DNA of 64,000 bases. Source: Lacrimispora saccharolytica. GTDB taxonomy: Bacteria > Bacillota > Clostridia > Lachnospirales > Lachnospiraceae. This document shows, in pieces, positions 1 to 7,938 of this stretch (positions are counted from its first letter, which is position 1; each line of letters starts with the position of its first letter). Below the pieces are notes generated by a model, which searched no databases, had not been told where the DNA came from, and saw nothing but the letters and a program-made list of their open reading frames with translations. The stretch spans positions 1 through 64,000 of the forward strand of contig JACJJN010000013.1 in the NCBI GenBank assembly GCA_016899975.1, given 5' to 3'. The position numbers and the translations under genes are program-made.

Positions 1-52
1 GCCCCTTTGTTTTAAATCCCCCTAACCCGGGTAAACGGGGGGGGGGGGCCCG

Positions 53-228
53 GGGATTCTGGAAATGCAGTGCTTGCGACTACAGACGGACAGAACCGGG
101 AGGGGTGTCCGCCAGGCACAGAACGAACAAAACAAATCGAAGTCAAAAGACCACTCCGTTCTGTAGGCCGGCGAACACCCCTCCCGGTTCTGTCCGGATG
201 TCGGAGTGAGCACGCATTCCAGAATCCC
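53..228. repeat. Long imperfect inverted-repeat element, copy 1
   Basis: Outer arms pair GGGGATTCTGGAA (from 53) with TTCCAGAATCCCC (to 228). Inner arms pair GACAGAACCGGGAGGGGTGT (about 90-109) with its complement near 176-196. The motifs GTCGCAAG and TCACTCCGRCATCCGGACA recur in the elements at 10805-11045 and 15215-15330, so this is a dispersed family. A long G tract (about 38-48) precedes it. I see no gene in 1-384; the short open frames here follow the palindrome. Confidence 0.75.
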
Positions 229-384
229 CTGCCCGTCCCGCCCGCTTCCCCGGCATCCCAATGCCGCCCGATGGCGTCCGCAGCCTTCTGCCGTGTTCTG
301 GTGGATGAATGCGGTGGATGAGGGCTTCTTTCGTATTATTTTACCTTAGATTATTTTGCTTTTGATCATTTGTTGTGTTTTAGT

Positions 385-2505
385 CTATTCTTCTGTGAGT
401 GTTGTTTCCGGAGGTGTTGTCTCCGGAGGTGTCACTTCTGGAGATGTCTCTTCTGGAAGCGTCGTTTCTTCCGATGTGATTTCTACCGTTACGGTGAGTT
501 CTGCTTTTATGCCGTTGGTGGTTTTCGCGGTGATTTTCGCGGTTCCATTTGTTTTGGCTGTTACCAGGCCGGTTTCATCGATGGTTATTACCTCCGGCTG
601 GTCTGTTTCCCATGTTATGGTTTTGTCTGTTGTGTTTTCCGGCAGGATTTCTGCACCGAGCTGTACGGTCTGGCCTGCTTCTGTCAGATGCAGGGTGTCA
701 CCTTCAACGCCTGTGATGGTCAGGCTCTCTGCTTCAACGATTGCTTCTTCCACTGTAATCTGGATAGTTCCTTTTACGCCTGATCCGTCTTCTGCTTCGG
801 CTGTAATGGTTGCTGTGCCAGGTGTTTTCGCTTCTGCTTTTCCTTTCTGGGTAACAGCAAGGATTTCCGGATGATCGGAGCTCCAGGTTACTTCCTGACT
901 GGCAGCTGTTTCAGGCTGAATATCCAGTTTCAGGATCTGGCTGTCTCCGACGGTCATCACGTTCTGTCCGGTGATGGTGATTTCTGTCACAGCAACCGGT
1001 TTCTCCGTTACCGTGATTTCCAGCGTGCCTGTTACTTCTGAGCCGTCGGCTGCTTTCGCTGTGATCACTGCGGTTCCTGCTTTTGCCGCTGTAATGGTTC
1101 CGTCTTCTGTTGTTGTGATGATTTCTTCATTGTCGGAGGTCCAGGTTACCTTTTTGTCGGATGCATTTTCCGGAAGGACTGCCGCCTCCAGCTTCTGGGT
1201 ATCTCCCACATACATTTCTGTTTGTCCGGATACTGTGATCTCAGTCACTTTGATTTCTTCCGGCTCTTCTTCTTTTAAGACTCCGTTGCAGCTGCTATCG
1301 AATACATATTCTTTTCCGTCAATGGTAACGGTCTGGTCGTGGAATGCGCCGCCCCAGCCGCGGAAGTAGTAATGGATTCCGTCTGCTTCTGCCCAGCAGT
1401 CATGGAGCATTTTGCCGTCTGCATCAAATCCGTAAACATCGTTGTCGATTTTCCGGATCGTGTCTGCATAAGCGGCGCAGGTCTCCTGGTCGAAATAATA
1501 CCATTCGCCGTCCATCTGCCTCCAGCCGATATTCAGTGCAGCGCCCCAGTCCCGGAGGTAGTACAGCTTGCCGTTGTCCTGTACCCAGACATCGTGTTTC
1601 ATGACTCCGTTTTCATCAAACGCATAAACATTTCCTTCGATGGTTTCTACACAATCCGCATGTGCCCGGCAGGTTTCCCGGTCAAAGTAATACCAGGCAC
1701 CGTCCAGCACTTTCCAGCCGGTATTCAGTGCGCCGCCCCAGTTCCGGAAATAATACCGGTTTCCGTTCGCATCGGACTGCCAGGTATCATGAATCATTCT
1801 TCCGCTCCGATCAAAGGCATACAAATCGACATCGATGGTTTCCATCACGTCTCTTTTCGCCGCACATGTTTCCTGGTCAAAGTAGTACCAGTCACCGTCA
1901 AGTTCCTTCCAGCCGGTATTCAGTGCGCCTCCCCAGCTGCGGAAATAGTAGCGGTTTCCGTCCCCATCCGCCTGCCAGGTATCATGAATCATTCTTCCGT
2001 TCCGGTCGAAAGCATACAAATCAACATCGATCGTTTCCATTACATCTCTTTTCGCCGCACAGGTCTCCTGATCGAAGTAGTACCAGTCGCCGTCGAGTTC
2101 GTTCCAGCCGGTGTTCAGCGCGCCGCCCCAGTCACGGAAATAATACAGATTTCCAGCTGCATCCATATGCCAGCTGTTGTACAGCATCGCTCCCCAGCTC
2201 CGGAAATAGTACAGATCGCCGTCGATGACGATCAGTTCATCCGCTTTCATGCTTCCGTCCTCGTTCAGAACAAACCAGTTGATCCCGTCCTTTACCCAAC
2301 AGTTCTTCAGCATTTCTCCATCCTGATAGTAATACCATTGGTCTCCTTCCTGCTTCCATTCTCCGTGCCCGATGATCTCTTCCATGGCATCCGGTTCCGC
2401 AGAAACGCTTGCAGGATCCATTGCTGTCGTCAGCACAAACGCGCATGCCAGAATTCCCATGCCTGTCAGGACTTTCTTTCTCCAGTTTTTCTGCATATTC
2501 CGCAC
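385..2505 (-). CDS. Secreted GW-repeat (choline-binding-like) protein with three Big2 domains
   Basis: The 706-residue product is predicted to be exported and held on the cell surface. Residues 1-36 form a signal peptide (basic start, hydrophobic core, cleavage near SVSA). Residues about 45-405 are cell-wall-binding-type repeats rich in GW, WYYFD and YYFR motifs, including four tandem modules of about 65 residues, each with GALNxGW-x5-DGxWYYFD. Three bacterial Ig-like Big2 domains follow (about 418-500, 506-586, 593-676), each with a PENxxD-xxxTW core. The end is a Thr/Pro/Glu tail (about 677-706). There is no LPXTG plus membrane anchor; the LPEET in the tail lacks a hydrophobic segment. AGGAGG lies 5-6 bases before the ATG. 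It is a single-gene unit with its own promoter. The ligand is unknown; adhesion or wall binding is inferred. Confidence 0.85.
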   Translation of the reverse strand: MRNMQKNWRKKVLTGMGILACAFVLTTAMDPASVSAEPDAMEEIIGHGEWKQEGDQWYYYQDGEMLKNCWVKDGINWFVLNEDGSMKADELIVIDGDLYYFRSWGAMLYNSWHMDAAGNLYYFRDWGGALNTGWNELDGDWYYFDQETCAAKRDVMETIDVDLYAFDRNGRMIHDTWQADGDGNRYYFRSWGGALNTGWKELDGDWYYFDQETCAAKRDVMETIDVDLYAFDRSGRMIHDTWQSDANGNRYYFRNWGGALNTGWKVLDGAWYYFDRETCRAHADCVETIEGNVYAFDENGVMKHDVWVQDNGKLYYLRDWGAALNIGWRQMDGEWYYFDQETCAAYADTIRKIDNDVYGFDADGKMLHDCWAEADGIHYYFRGWGGAFHDQTVTIDGKEYVFDSSCNGVLKEEEPEEIKVTEITVSGQTEMYVGDTQKLEAAVLPENASDKKVTWTSDNEEIITTTEDGTITAAKAGTAVITAKAADGSEVTGTLEITVTEKPVAVTEITITGQNVMTVGDSQILKLDIQPETAASQEVTWSSDHPEILAVTQKGKAEAKTPGTATITAEAEDGSGVKGTIQITVEEAIVEAESLTITGVEGDTLHLTEAGQTVQLGAEILPENTTDKTITWETDQPEVITIDETGLVTAKTNGTAKITAKTTNGIKAELTVTVEITSEETTLPEETSPEVTPPETTPPETTLTEE
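1347..2127 (-). repeat. Four tandem ~195-bp coding repeats in the surface protein
   Basis: These encode the 65-residue modules at residues about 127-387. The first two modules are almost identical over their whole length, while the third and fourth have diverged. The close identity suggests recent duplication or gene conversion, and the copy number may vary between strains. Confidence 0.8.
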
Positions 2506-2597
2506 CTCCTTTGTACGGGAAATCGTCAGCGTTCCCTGACAATTCCGATGATACGTTTCTTTGCTTCCTGCATCTTTGTTTTTATTTTTCTACTCTT

Positions 2598-2639
2598 GTA
2601 GTGTATTTATATACTACACTTATAGAACTCTTTTGTCAA
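2598..2639 (-). promoter_or_regulatory. Promoter of the surface protein, with operator-like palindrome
   Basis: On the minus strand, TTGACA (2639-2634) and TAGTAT (2616-2611) are 17 bases apart. The near-perfect palindrome GTAGTGTAT-TT-ATATACTAC (2598-2617) overlaps the -10 box and could bind a regulator. This places the transcript start near 2604, about 100 bases before the ATG. Confidence 0.6.
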
Positions 2640-2860
2640 TGCTTTATCAATAAATTTTTTATCTTTCCGTCTATTTTTCAAAAATTTATGAATCAGTGTT
2701 TTTATTCATTATTTTCTTTTTCAAAAATGTATAATAATCAAACTTCTTTATCTTCATTATATACTTATTAGAACCGTTCTTCAATACAACAAATTTCACA
2801 TGAAATCAGTCTCATTCTTGTCACTGCTGCTTGCAGAACACGTTACAGAAAGCAGAAAAC
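2640..2860. other. AT-rich intergenic stretch without a gene
   Basis: This T-rich spacer lies between the surface-protein promoter and the ftsH terminator. I see no gene, clear repeat or RNA structure in it. Confidence 0.5.
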
Positions 2861-2861
2861 A

Positions 2862-2909
2862 GACAGGCTTGCGGACCGATCATTTTTTTGATCCGTCCGC
2901 AAGCCTGTC
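2862..2909. terminator. Strong hairpin downstream of ftsH
   Basis: GACAGGCTTGCGGAC (2862-2876) pairs perfectly with 2895-2909. An inner GATCA/TGATC pair encloses a T7 loop. It lies 27 bases past the ftsH stop and is a probable intrinsic terminator. Confidence 0.75.
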
Positions 2910-2936
2910 CGTAAACTTATTTCATAAAGAATAAAA

Positions 2937-4802
2937 TTATCCGTTGTCTTCTGTGGTCTGCCAGGTCTCAATCTGCGGCAGCTCCGCATTCAGTATTTCC
3001 ATAAACTCGTCACCGGTGATCGTCTCCCGCTCATACAGGTATTTCGCCAGCTGGTGAAGTTTCTGGATATTGGTGCGAAGCAGTTCTTCTGCTTTTGCGT
3101 ACTGCTGCTTTACAATCTCCACCACTTTTCCGTCGATGGTTGCGGAGGTCTTGTCGGAGCACATCAGAGACGTATCGCCGCCAAGATACTGGTTGGTCAC
3201 CGTCTCAAAGGCTACCATTCCGAATTCATCGTTCATTCCGAATCTCGTCACCATCGCACGGGCAAGTTTTGTCGCCTGCTCAATATCATTGGAAGCTCCG
3301 GTGGTGATGGAATGGAAGACCAGATCCTCTGCCACCCGGCCGCCGGTCAGTGTGGCGATCTTGTTCTGCAGCTCGTCTTTGCTCATCAGGTTGTGTTCAT
3401 CTTCGTCCACCTGCATCGTGTATCCCAGTGCACCGGAGGTTCTTGGGATGATCGTAATCTTGGTAACCGGAGCGGAATGGCTCTGGAGCGCCGCTACCAG
3501 GGCATGTCCGATCTCATGGTAGGCTACGATCAGCTTCTCTTTGTCGGACATGATCTTGTTCTTCTTCTGATATCCGGCAATAACAACCTCCACACTTTCC
3601 TCCAGATCCGCCTGAGTGACGTATTTTCTTCCGTCGCGTACGGCACGCAGCGCAGCCTCGTTGATCATATTGGCAAGTTCCGCGCCGGATGCGCCGGACG
3701 CCATTCGGGCGATGGCGTTGTAATCCACGTTGTCGCCGATGCGGATATTTTTTGCGTGTACCTTCAGGATCTCTTCACGGCCTTTCAGATCCGGAAGTTC
3801 TACCGGAACACGGCGGTCGAAACGGCCGGGACGCAGAAGGGCAGGATCCAGGGAATCCGGACGGTTGGTGGCTGCCAGAATAACAACGCCCTTTCGTCCG
3901 TCGAAACCGTCCATCTCGGACAGCAGCTGGTTCAGTGTCTGCTCGCGCTCATCATTTCCGGAGAATCCGCCGCCGTCACGCTTCTTGCCGATGGTATCAA
4001 TCTCATCGATGAAGACGATACACGGCGCTTTCTCATTTGCCTGCTGAAACAGGTCGCGGACCTTTGCCGCTCCCATTCCGACGAACATCTCAACAAACTC
4101 GGAACCCGAAATGGAGAAAAACGGCACATCCGCTTCTCCTGCGACCGCCTTTGCCAGCAGGGTTTTACCGGTACCCGGCGGTCCTACCAGCAGGGCGCCC
4201 TTTGGCATTTTTGCTCCGATTTCCGTATATTTCTGCGGGTTATGAAGGAAATCCACAATTTCCGAAAGAATCTCTTTTGCTTCGTCCTCACCCGCCACAT
4301 CGGAAAATTTGATTCCCGTCTCAGACTGCACATAGACTTTTGCGTTGCTCTTTCCAAAACTCATGGCATTTCCCATGCCGCCGCCCATCTTTTTTGCCAT
4401 ACGGTTCATCAGAAACTGACCCGCTGCTACGATCAGCACGATGGGCAGCACAAGGCTGATCAGCATACTGAGGATCGGTGACATCTGTTCGATGATCGGG
4501 CTTCCGAACTCTGTGATCCCCGCATCATACAGGCGGTCGATCAGACGATAGTCATTCATAATTCCGGTCTTGTAATAATTTTCCGGCTCTGACTTATCGC
4601 CAAAAATGATCTGATTGCTTTCGATCTGCACCTCTTTGACCTCGCCGTTCTCTACCATCTGCAGAAACTCTCCGTAGTCTACCTCTGTGACTCTCGGAGA
4701 CATCAGACGGGGAAACAGGAAAAAGTTGAGGATCAAAAGTACGATCAGCGCAATCGCATAATAAGATATCATAAATTTCTTAGGCTTTTTTACCTCTTTC
4801 AT
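2937..4802 (-). CDS. ftsH: ATP-dependent zinc metalloprotease FtsH
   Basis: A membrane-bound AAA+ protease that degrades damaged or short-lived membrane and cytosolic proteins. Two transmembrane helices (about 12-30 and 107-130) flank an external domain. The AAA module has Walker A GPPGTGKT (207-214), Walker B VFIDEID and the second region of homology ([20 protein letters not shown]). The M41 domain carries zinc motif HEIGH. At 621 residues it is of normal length. The start follows GGAGGTG at 9-10 bases. The usual tilS-hpt neighbours are absent, so a second ftsH elsewhere is possible. Confidence 0.97.
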   Translation of the reverse strand: MKEVKKPKKFMISYYAIALIVLLILNFFLFPRLMSPRVTEVDYGEFLQMVENGEVKEVQIESNQIIFGDKSEPENYYKTGIMNDYRLIDRLYDAGITEFGSPIIEQMSPILSMLISLVLPIVLIVAAGQFLMNRMAKKMGGGMGNAMSFGKSNAKVYVQSETGIKFSDVAGEDEAKEILSEIVDFLHNPQKYTEIGAKMPKGALLVGPPGTGKTLLAKAVAGEADVPFFSISGSEFVEMFVGMGAAKVRDLFQQANEKAPCIVFIDEIDTIGKKRDGGGFSGNDEREQTLNQLLSEMDGFDGRKGVVILAATNRPDSLDPALLRPGRFDRRVPVELPDLKGREEILKVHAKNIRIGDNVDYNAIARMASGASGAELANMINEAALRAVRDGRKYVTQADLEESVEVVIAGYQKKNKIMSDKEKLIVAYHEIGHALVAALQSHSAPVTKITIIPRTSGALGYTMQVDEDEHNLMSKDELQNKIATLTGGRVAEDLVFHSITTGASNDIEQATKLARAMVTRFGMNDEFGMVAFETVTNQYLGGDTSLMCSDKTSATIDGKVVEIVKQQYAKAEELLRTNIQKLHQLAKYLYERETITGDEFMEILNAELPQIETWQTTEDNG

Positions 4803-4944
4803 CCATTTGCACCTCCATTTCGGCAGCCTGCACCTTGTTTCCCGGTTTTACCTGAAACTCGGACTATACAGACCGCTGTATTTTCCATACGGCTCTGCCG
4901 TTCGTCTTCCACTTTCGCCGGCACAGCAACGTATTCTTCTTTTT

Positions 4945-4972
4945 ATTATACGTTACTTTTCCTCAAAATCAA
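4945..4972 (-). promoter_or_regulatory. Probable ftsH promoter
   Basis: TTGATT (4972-4967) and TATAAT (4950-4945) are separated by 16 bases on the minus strand, about 140 bases upstream of ftsH. Confidence 0.5.
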
Positions 4973-5225
4973 TAACTATCTGACAATTCATGAAATTTTA
5001 ATACTTACAGCATAGCATTTTTAGACAATCCACGCAGCAAATGAACGGATCCTGCCGAATGGCTGCCCTCCTTTTTCTTAAAACCTTTCCATCCCTTGCA
5101 TTCTCTTCGGTTTGCGAATATACTGTTTCTGAAGTACACCAGCGCGCTCATACCTGTTTTCTTCTGAAAACACCATTGGATCCGCTCCTAGATATCCCGG
5201 GCAGAACGCGCAGAAAAGAGCACAT
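4973..5225. other. Intergenic region between divergent ftsH and the RluA-family gene
   Basis: Presumably holds the plus-strand promoter for the pseudouridine synthase, but I see no good -35/-10 pair. A GCAGCAAATG string at about 5034-5043 resembles the core of the GCAGTAAATGC repeat seen elsewhere. No gene is seen. Confidence 0.4.
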
Positions 5226-6116
5226 ATGGAAAGAATTTTTAAATATACCATCCAGCCAGGTGACGAAAAGCAGACCATCGAACAGTACCTGCGAAACCGG
5301 GGATATTCCCATCACATCCTCACCCATCTGAAACGCACGGTCAACGGTATCTGCCTGAACCACACCTGGGCATACGCCAATCAGAAACCAGAACCGGGAG
5401 ACCTTCTGACCATTCTTCTCACGGAAGAGGGCTCCGACGCGATTCCCGCGGCTCCCGTTCCTTTTCGTATTGTCTACGAAGATGAAGACCTGCTGGTCGC
5501 GGACAAACCGGCGGATACACCGGTGCATCCCTCCCAGGGGAATTACGAAAACACACTGGCAAACGGAGTGGTGTGGTATTTCCAGCAAAAAAACCAGCCG
5601 TTCACTTTCCGGTGTATCAATCGTCTGGACCGTGATACCACCGGTCTGCTCATCATTGCAAAACACGCCCTGAGCGGAGCCATCCTGTCGGCGCAGATGA
5701 GCCGCCGGGAGATTTCACGTACCTACGAAGCACTTGTGTTCGGTACAGCCGCTCCCTCCGGAACCATTGATGTCCCCATCGGAAGAAAGGAGGGTTCCAC
5801 CATCGAACGGGTACCTGATCCCATTCACGGCGATCCCGCTGTCACGCATTTTGAAACGCTGCATGCCGGCAAAGCCTTCTCCCATGTCCGCCTGAAACTG
5901 GAAACCGGACGTACCCATCAAATCCGGGTGCATATGACTTCCATCGGTCACCCGCTTCTCGGCGATACGCTCTATGCTCCGGGCTCGGTCCATCCGATCA
6001 GCCGCCAGGCACTGCACTCCGCGGAACTGAAATTCCTTCACCCGATCACCGGCGAGCCGCTGCACTTTACCTCCCCGCTTCCCAAGGACATGAAAACGCT
6101 TCTGGAATCCATTTAA
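5226..6116 (+). CDS. RluA-family RNA pseudouridine synthase
   Basis: Isomerises uridine to pseudouridine in rRNA or tRNA. Residues about 15-65 look like an S4 RNA-binding domain. The catalytic motif NRLDRDTTG gives Asp135 as the expected catalytic residue, and ETGRTHQIRVHM matches the conserved C-terminal RTHQIR motif. The 296-residue length fits RluA/RluD-type enzymes. The target base cannot be told from sequence. The Shine-Dalgarno is weak (AGAAAAGAG). It stands alone between two minus-strand units. Confidence 0.92.
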   Translation: MERIFKYTIQPGDEKQTIEQYLRNRGYSHHILTHLKRTVNGICLNHTWAYANQKPEPGDLLTILLTEEGSDAIPAAPVPFRIVYEDEDLLVADKPADTPVHPSQGNYENTLANGVVWYFQQKNQPFTFRCINRLDRDTTGLLIIAKHALSGAILSAQMSRREISRTYEALVFGTAAPSGTIDVPIGRKEGSTIERVPDPIHGDPAVTHFETLHAGKAFSHVRLKLETGRTHQIRVHMTSIGHPLLGDTLYAPGSVHPISRQALHSAELKFLHPITGEPLHFTSPLPKDMKTLLESI

Positions 6117-6136
6117 AAACACATTTGAAAGTGAAA

Positions 6137-6187
6137 CGAAAGCGGTCAGGACCCGCCGTACACACGTACTGGTTCTGACCGCTTTCG
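6137..6187. terminator. Bidirectional terminator
   Basis: CGAAAGCGGTCAGGACC (6137-6153) pairs with 6171-6187 with one G-U pair. It lies between convergent genes and can serve both. Confidence 0.8.
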
Positions 6188-6197
6188 TCCGCATTTC

Positions 6198-6692
6198 TTA
6201 CATCTGGCGGATTCTCGGCACTTCATCCACATGAAGATATTTTCCGATGCATTTTATCAGGAGGTCATGATCCGAAACCTGTCCAAGTCCGGAAACCACG
6301 ACCGCGCCGATCACTCCGACCTCTTCCACACGGATCGGGAACGCGCCGCCAAGGGCAATATATTCCGCCGGATCCAGAGCCATCTGATTCAGGCTCTCCT
6401 CACTCTGCGTGCCCATCATATACAGATGCAGGGAACTGTGTTCCGTCAGCTGTACCGTGTTGCATTTTTTACGCATCAGTTCCTGGTTGTATTTCGTCAT
6501 ACCGTCGTCACAGTACTGGAACACGGTAAGTCCGTTATTCAGCCGGATACTCACTGCCACTGAAACACCCCGTCTTCTGGCCTCCAGAAGAATCATACTT
6601 CCAAGCTCCCATGCGTCTGCGTTTGTAAAATGAGAAAACTGCAGAATTTCCTCCTGCATTTCAAGCACTTTGATCAGTTCATTCATCGTCAT
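6198..6692 (-). CDS. UPF0303 / heme-degrading-domain (HbpS-like) family protein
   Basis: A small GlcG/HbpS-type fold protein of the UPF0303 family; the biochemical role is unsettled. Matching features are the N-terminal helix, the FxNxDAWELG motif, an IRLNNGLTVFQY strand and a C-terminal GxIGAVVVSGL strand. The frame stays open upstream to 6866, but the family starts at MTMNEL, so I place the start at 6692 (164 residues), with AGGCAGGG about 10-12 bases upstream. Start 6686 is possible. It follows truA in the same direction. Confidence 0.8.
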   Translation of the reverse strand: MTMNELIKVLEMQEEILQFSHFTNADAWELGSMILLEARRRGVSVAVSIRLNNGLTVFQYCDDGMTKYNQELMRKKCNTVQLTEHSSLHLYMMGTQSEESLNQMALDPAEYIALGGAFPIRVEEVGVIGAVVVSGLGQVSDHDLLIKCIGKYLHVDEVPRIRQM

Positions 6693-6862
6693 AACCGCTT
6701 CACCCTGCCTTTCTGTCTGTATTCCCCCTCTTTCTGCTATCAGTTTATCATTGATAAAACTGCCCGTCAAGCCAGCCGCCCGGGTGCCTGGCTGATAATC
6801 CATCCCGTCATAATAGATTGTTTCCACCTGCCCGCAACAGAGTGAGGAACTGTGACAGCCTG

Positions 6863-7606
6863 TCATATCTTCTGATAATAAACTTCCTCCAGAGTCAGTC
6901 CCTCCGCAGGAGCCAACGGTCCTGCCGCCTGCCTGTCTCTGGCTTCCAGTATTCCCTCCATGTCGTCCGGGCTTCTTTTTCCTTCCCCCACTTCCAGCAG
7001 TGTTCCCACCAGAATCCGAATCATATGGTACAGGAAACCATCTCCCTGAAAGATAATCGTAAGGATCCCATCCTCTTCTTTCATGTTGATGCTGCTGATC
7101 GTCCGGACCGTAGACTTTTTCATCCTGCGATTTGCGCAGAAACTTCTGAAATCATGGGTTCCCATAAAATATCCTGCCGCCTCCCGCATGGCATCCAGAT
7201 TCAGCGGCCTGCCGTACTGATACAGAAATTTCCGCTCAAACACATGTTTCCGGCGATCCACCGACAGACGGTAGGAGTATGTCTTTCCCACCGCATTCAG
7301 GCGGCTGTGAAACCGCTCCGGAACCACAGTCACTTCCGTCACTTCGATATCTTCCGGAAGATACCGGTTCATCGTCTCCTGCAGTTCCTGCGGCGAATAC
7401 TCTGTGCGAAGTTTCACGTTAGCCGTCTGTCCCTTTGCGTGCACGCCTGCGTCGGTCCGTCCTGCCCCGTGTATCTCAATCTCTTCTCCTTCCATTCTGG
7501 ACAGCACTTGCTCCAGCCTGCCCTGAATGGTCCGGTCTGTATTTCCCTGCTTCTGCCATCCGTCGTAGCGGGTGCCATCATACTGGATCACCATTTTATA
7601 ATTCAT
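6863..7606 (-). CDS. truA: tRNA pseudouridine(38-40) synthase TruA
   Basis: Forms pseudouridine at positions 38-40 of tRNA anticodon arms. The N-terminal IQYDGTRYDGWQKQ and the catalytic Asp motif GAGRTDAGVHA are present, as is FLYHMIRILVG near the C terminus. The start at 7606 has AAGGAGAG 5-6 bases upstream. The open frame extends upstream to 7792 only by reading through the palindromic repeat at 7640-7760, so that extension is discarded. The product is 247 residues, normal for the family. Confidence 0.95.
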   Translation of the reverse strand: MNYKMVIQYDGTRYDGWQKQGNTDRTIQGRLEQVLSRMEGEEIEIHGAGRTDAGVHAKGQTANVKLRTEYSPQELQETMNRYLPEDIEVTEVTVVPERFHSRLNAVGKTYSYRLSVDRRKHVFERKFLYQYGRPLNLDAMREAAGYFMGTHDFRSFCANRRMKKSTVRTISSINMKEEDGILTIIFQGDGFLYHMIRILVGTLLEVGEGKRSPDDMEGILEARDRQAAGPLAPAEGLTLEEVYYQKI

Positions 7607-7639
7607 TTCGCTCTCCTTTTTCTCTTTTCGGTGAAAGTC

Positions 7640-7760
7640 AAAGACCCCGCAGCAAGCTACGAGCATGAAACTTGCAGCGCAGCAAAGCTGCGGGGTCTTT
7701 AACCCTCGCGGCAGTCGCCAAATGGACATGCAAGCATGTCCGCTTGGCTCGTTGCTCGCG
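7640..7760. repeat. Composite REP-like hairpin element
   Basis: Stem 1 is AAAGACCCCGCAGC (7640-7653) with its exact complement (7687-7700). Stem 2 is GGACATGC-AA-GCATGTCC (7724-7741), set inside CGCGGCAG...TTGCTCGCG. The element sits just upstream of truA and makes a false N-terminal extension to that frame. Confidence 0.7.
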
Positions 7761-7835
7761 GGAATAGAAACAACATTCAAAAAACCGGCCAAAGTGAACT
7801 GCTTTCACCGGGTGATATAACGATATCATTATATG

Positions 7836-7879
7836 AAAGAAAGCTGTAAAATTCAACGCCAAATTTTACAGCTTTCTTT
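7836..7879. terminator. Terminator downstream of the BceB-like permease
   Basis: AAAGAAAGCTGTAAAATT (7836-7853) pairs perfectly with 7862-7879. The stem has A/T-rich flanks, so it can act on either strand. Confidence 0.8.
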
Positions 7880-7917
7880 GCTTCTCTGGTGTGTGTATGA
7901 ACATTCGTTTCTTTAAG

Positions 7918-7936
7918 TTTCAAACACACTTCAGAG
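7918..7936. repeat. Dispersed AGAGCGTGTTTGAAA-type repeat
   Basis: TTTCAAACACACTTCAGAG is a member of the short interspersed family also seen at 14841, 28143, 28185, 29743, 37311, 47608, 48972, 52861 and 61111. Confidence 0.55.
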
Positions 7937-7938
7937 AA

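Noticed and set aside
385-475. LPEET near the C terminus as a sortase signal
   Set aside because: It is not followed by a hydrophobic segment and positive tail, and it lies in a Thr/Pro repeat.
1339-2601. Long plus-strand open frame antisense to the surface protein
   Set aside because: It mirrors the repetitive coding strand, has no ribosome site and no recognisable domain; a shadow of the repeats.
3054-4481. 475-codon plus-strand frame antisense to ftsH
   Set aside because: The minus strand encodes a full, motif-complete FtsH; the antisense frame is a codon-bias artefact.
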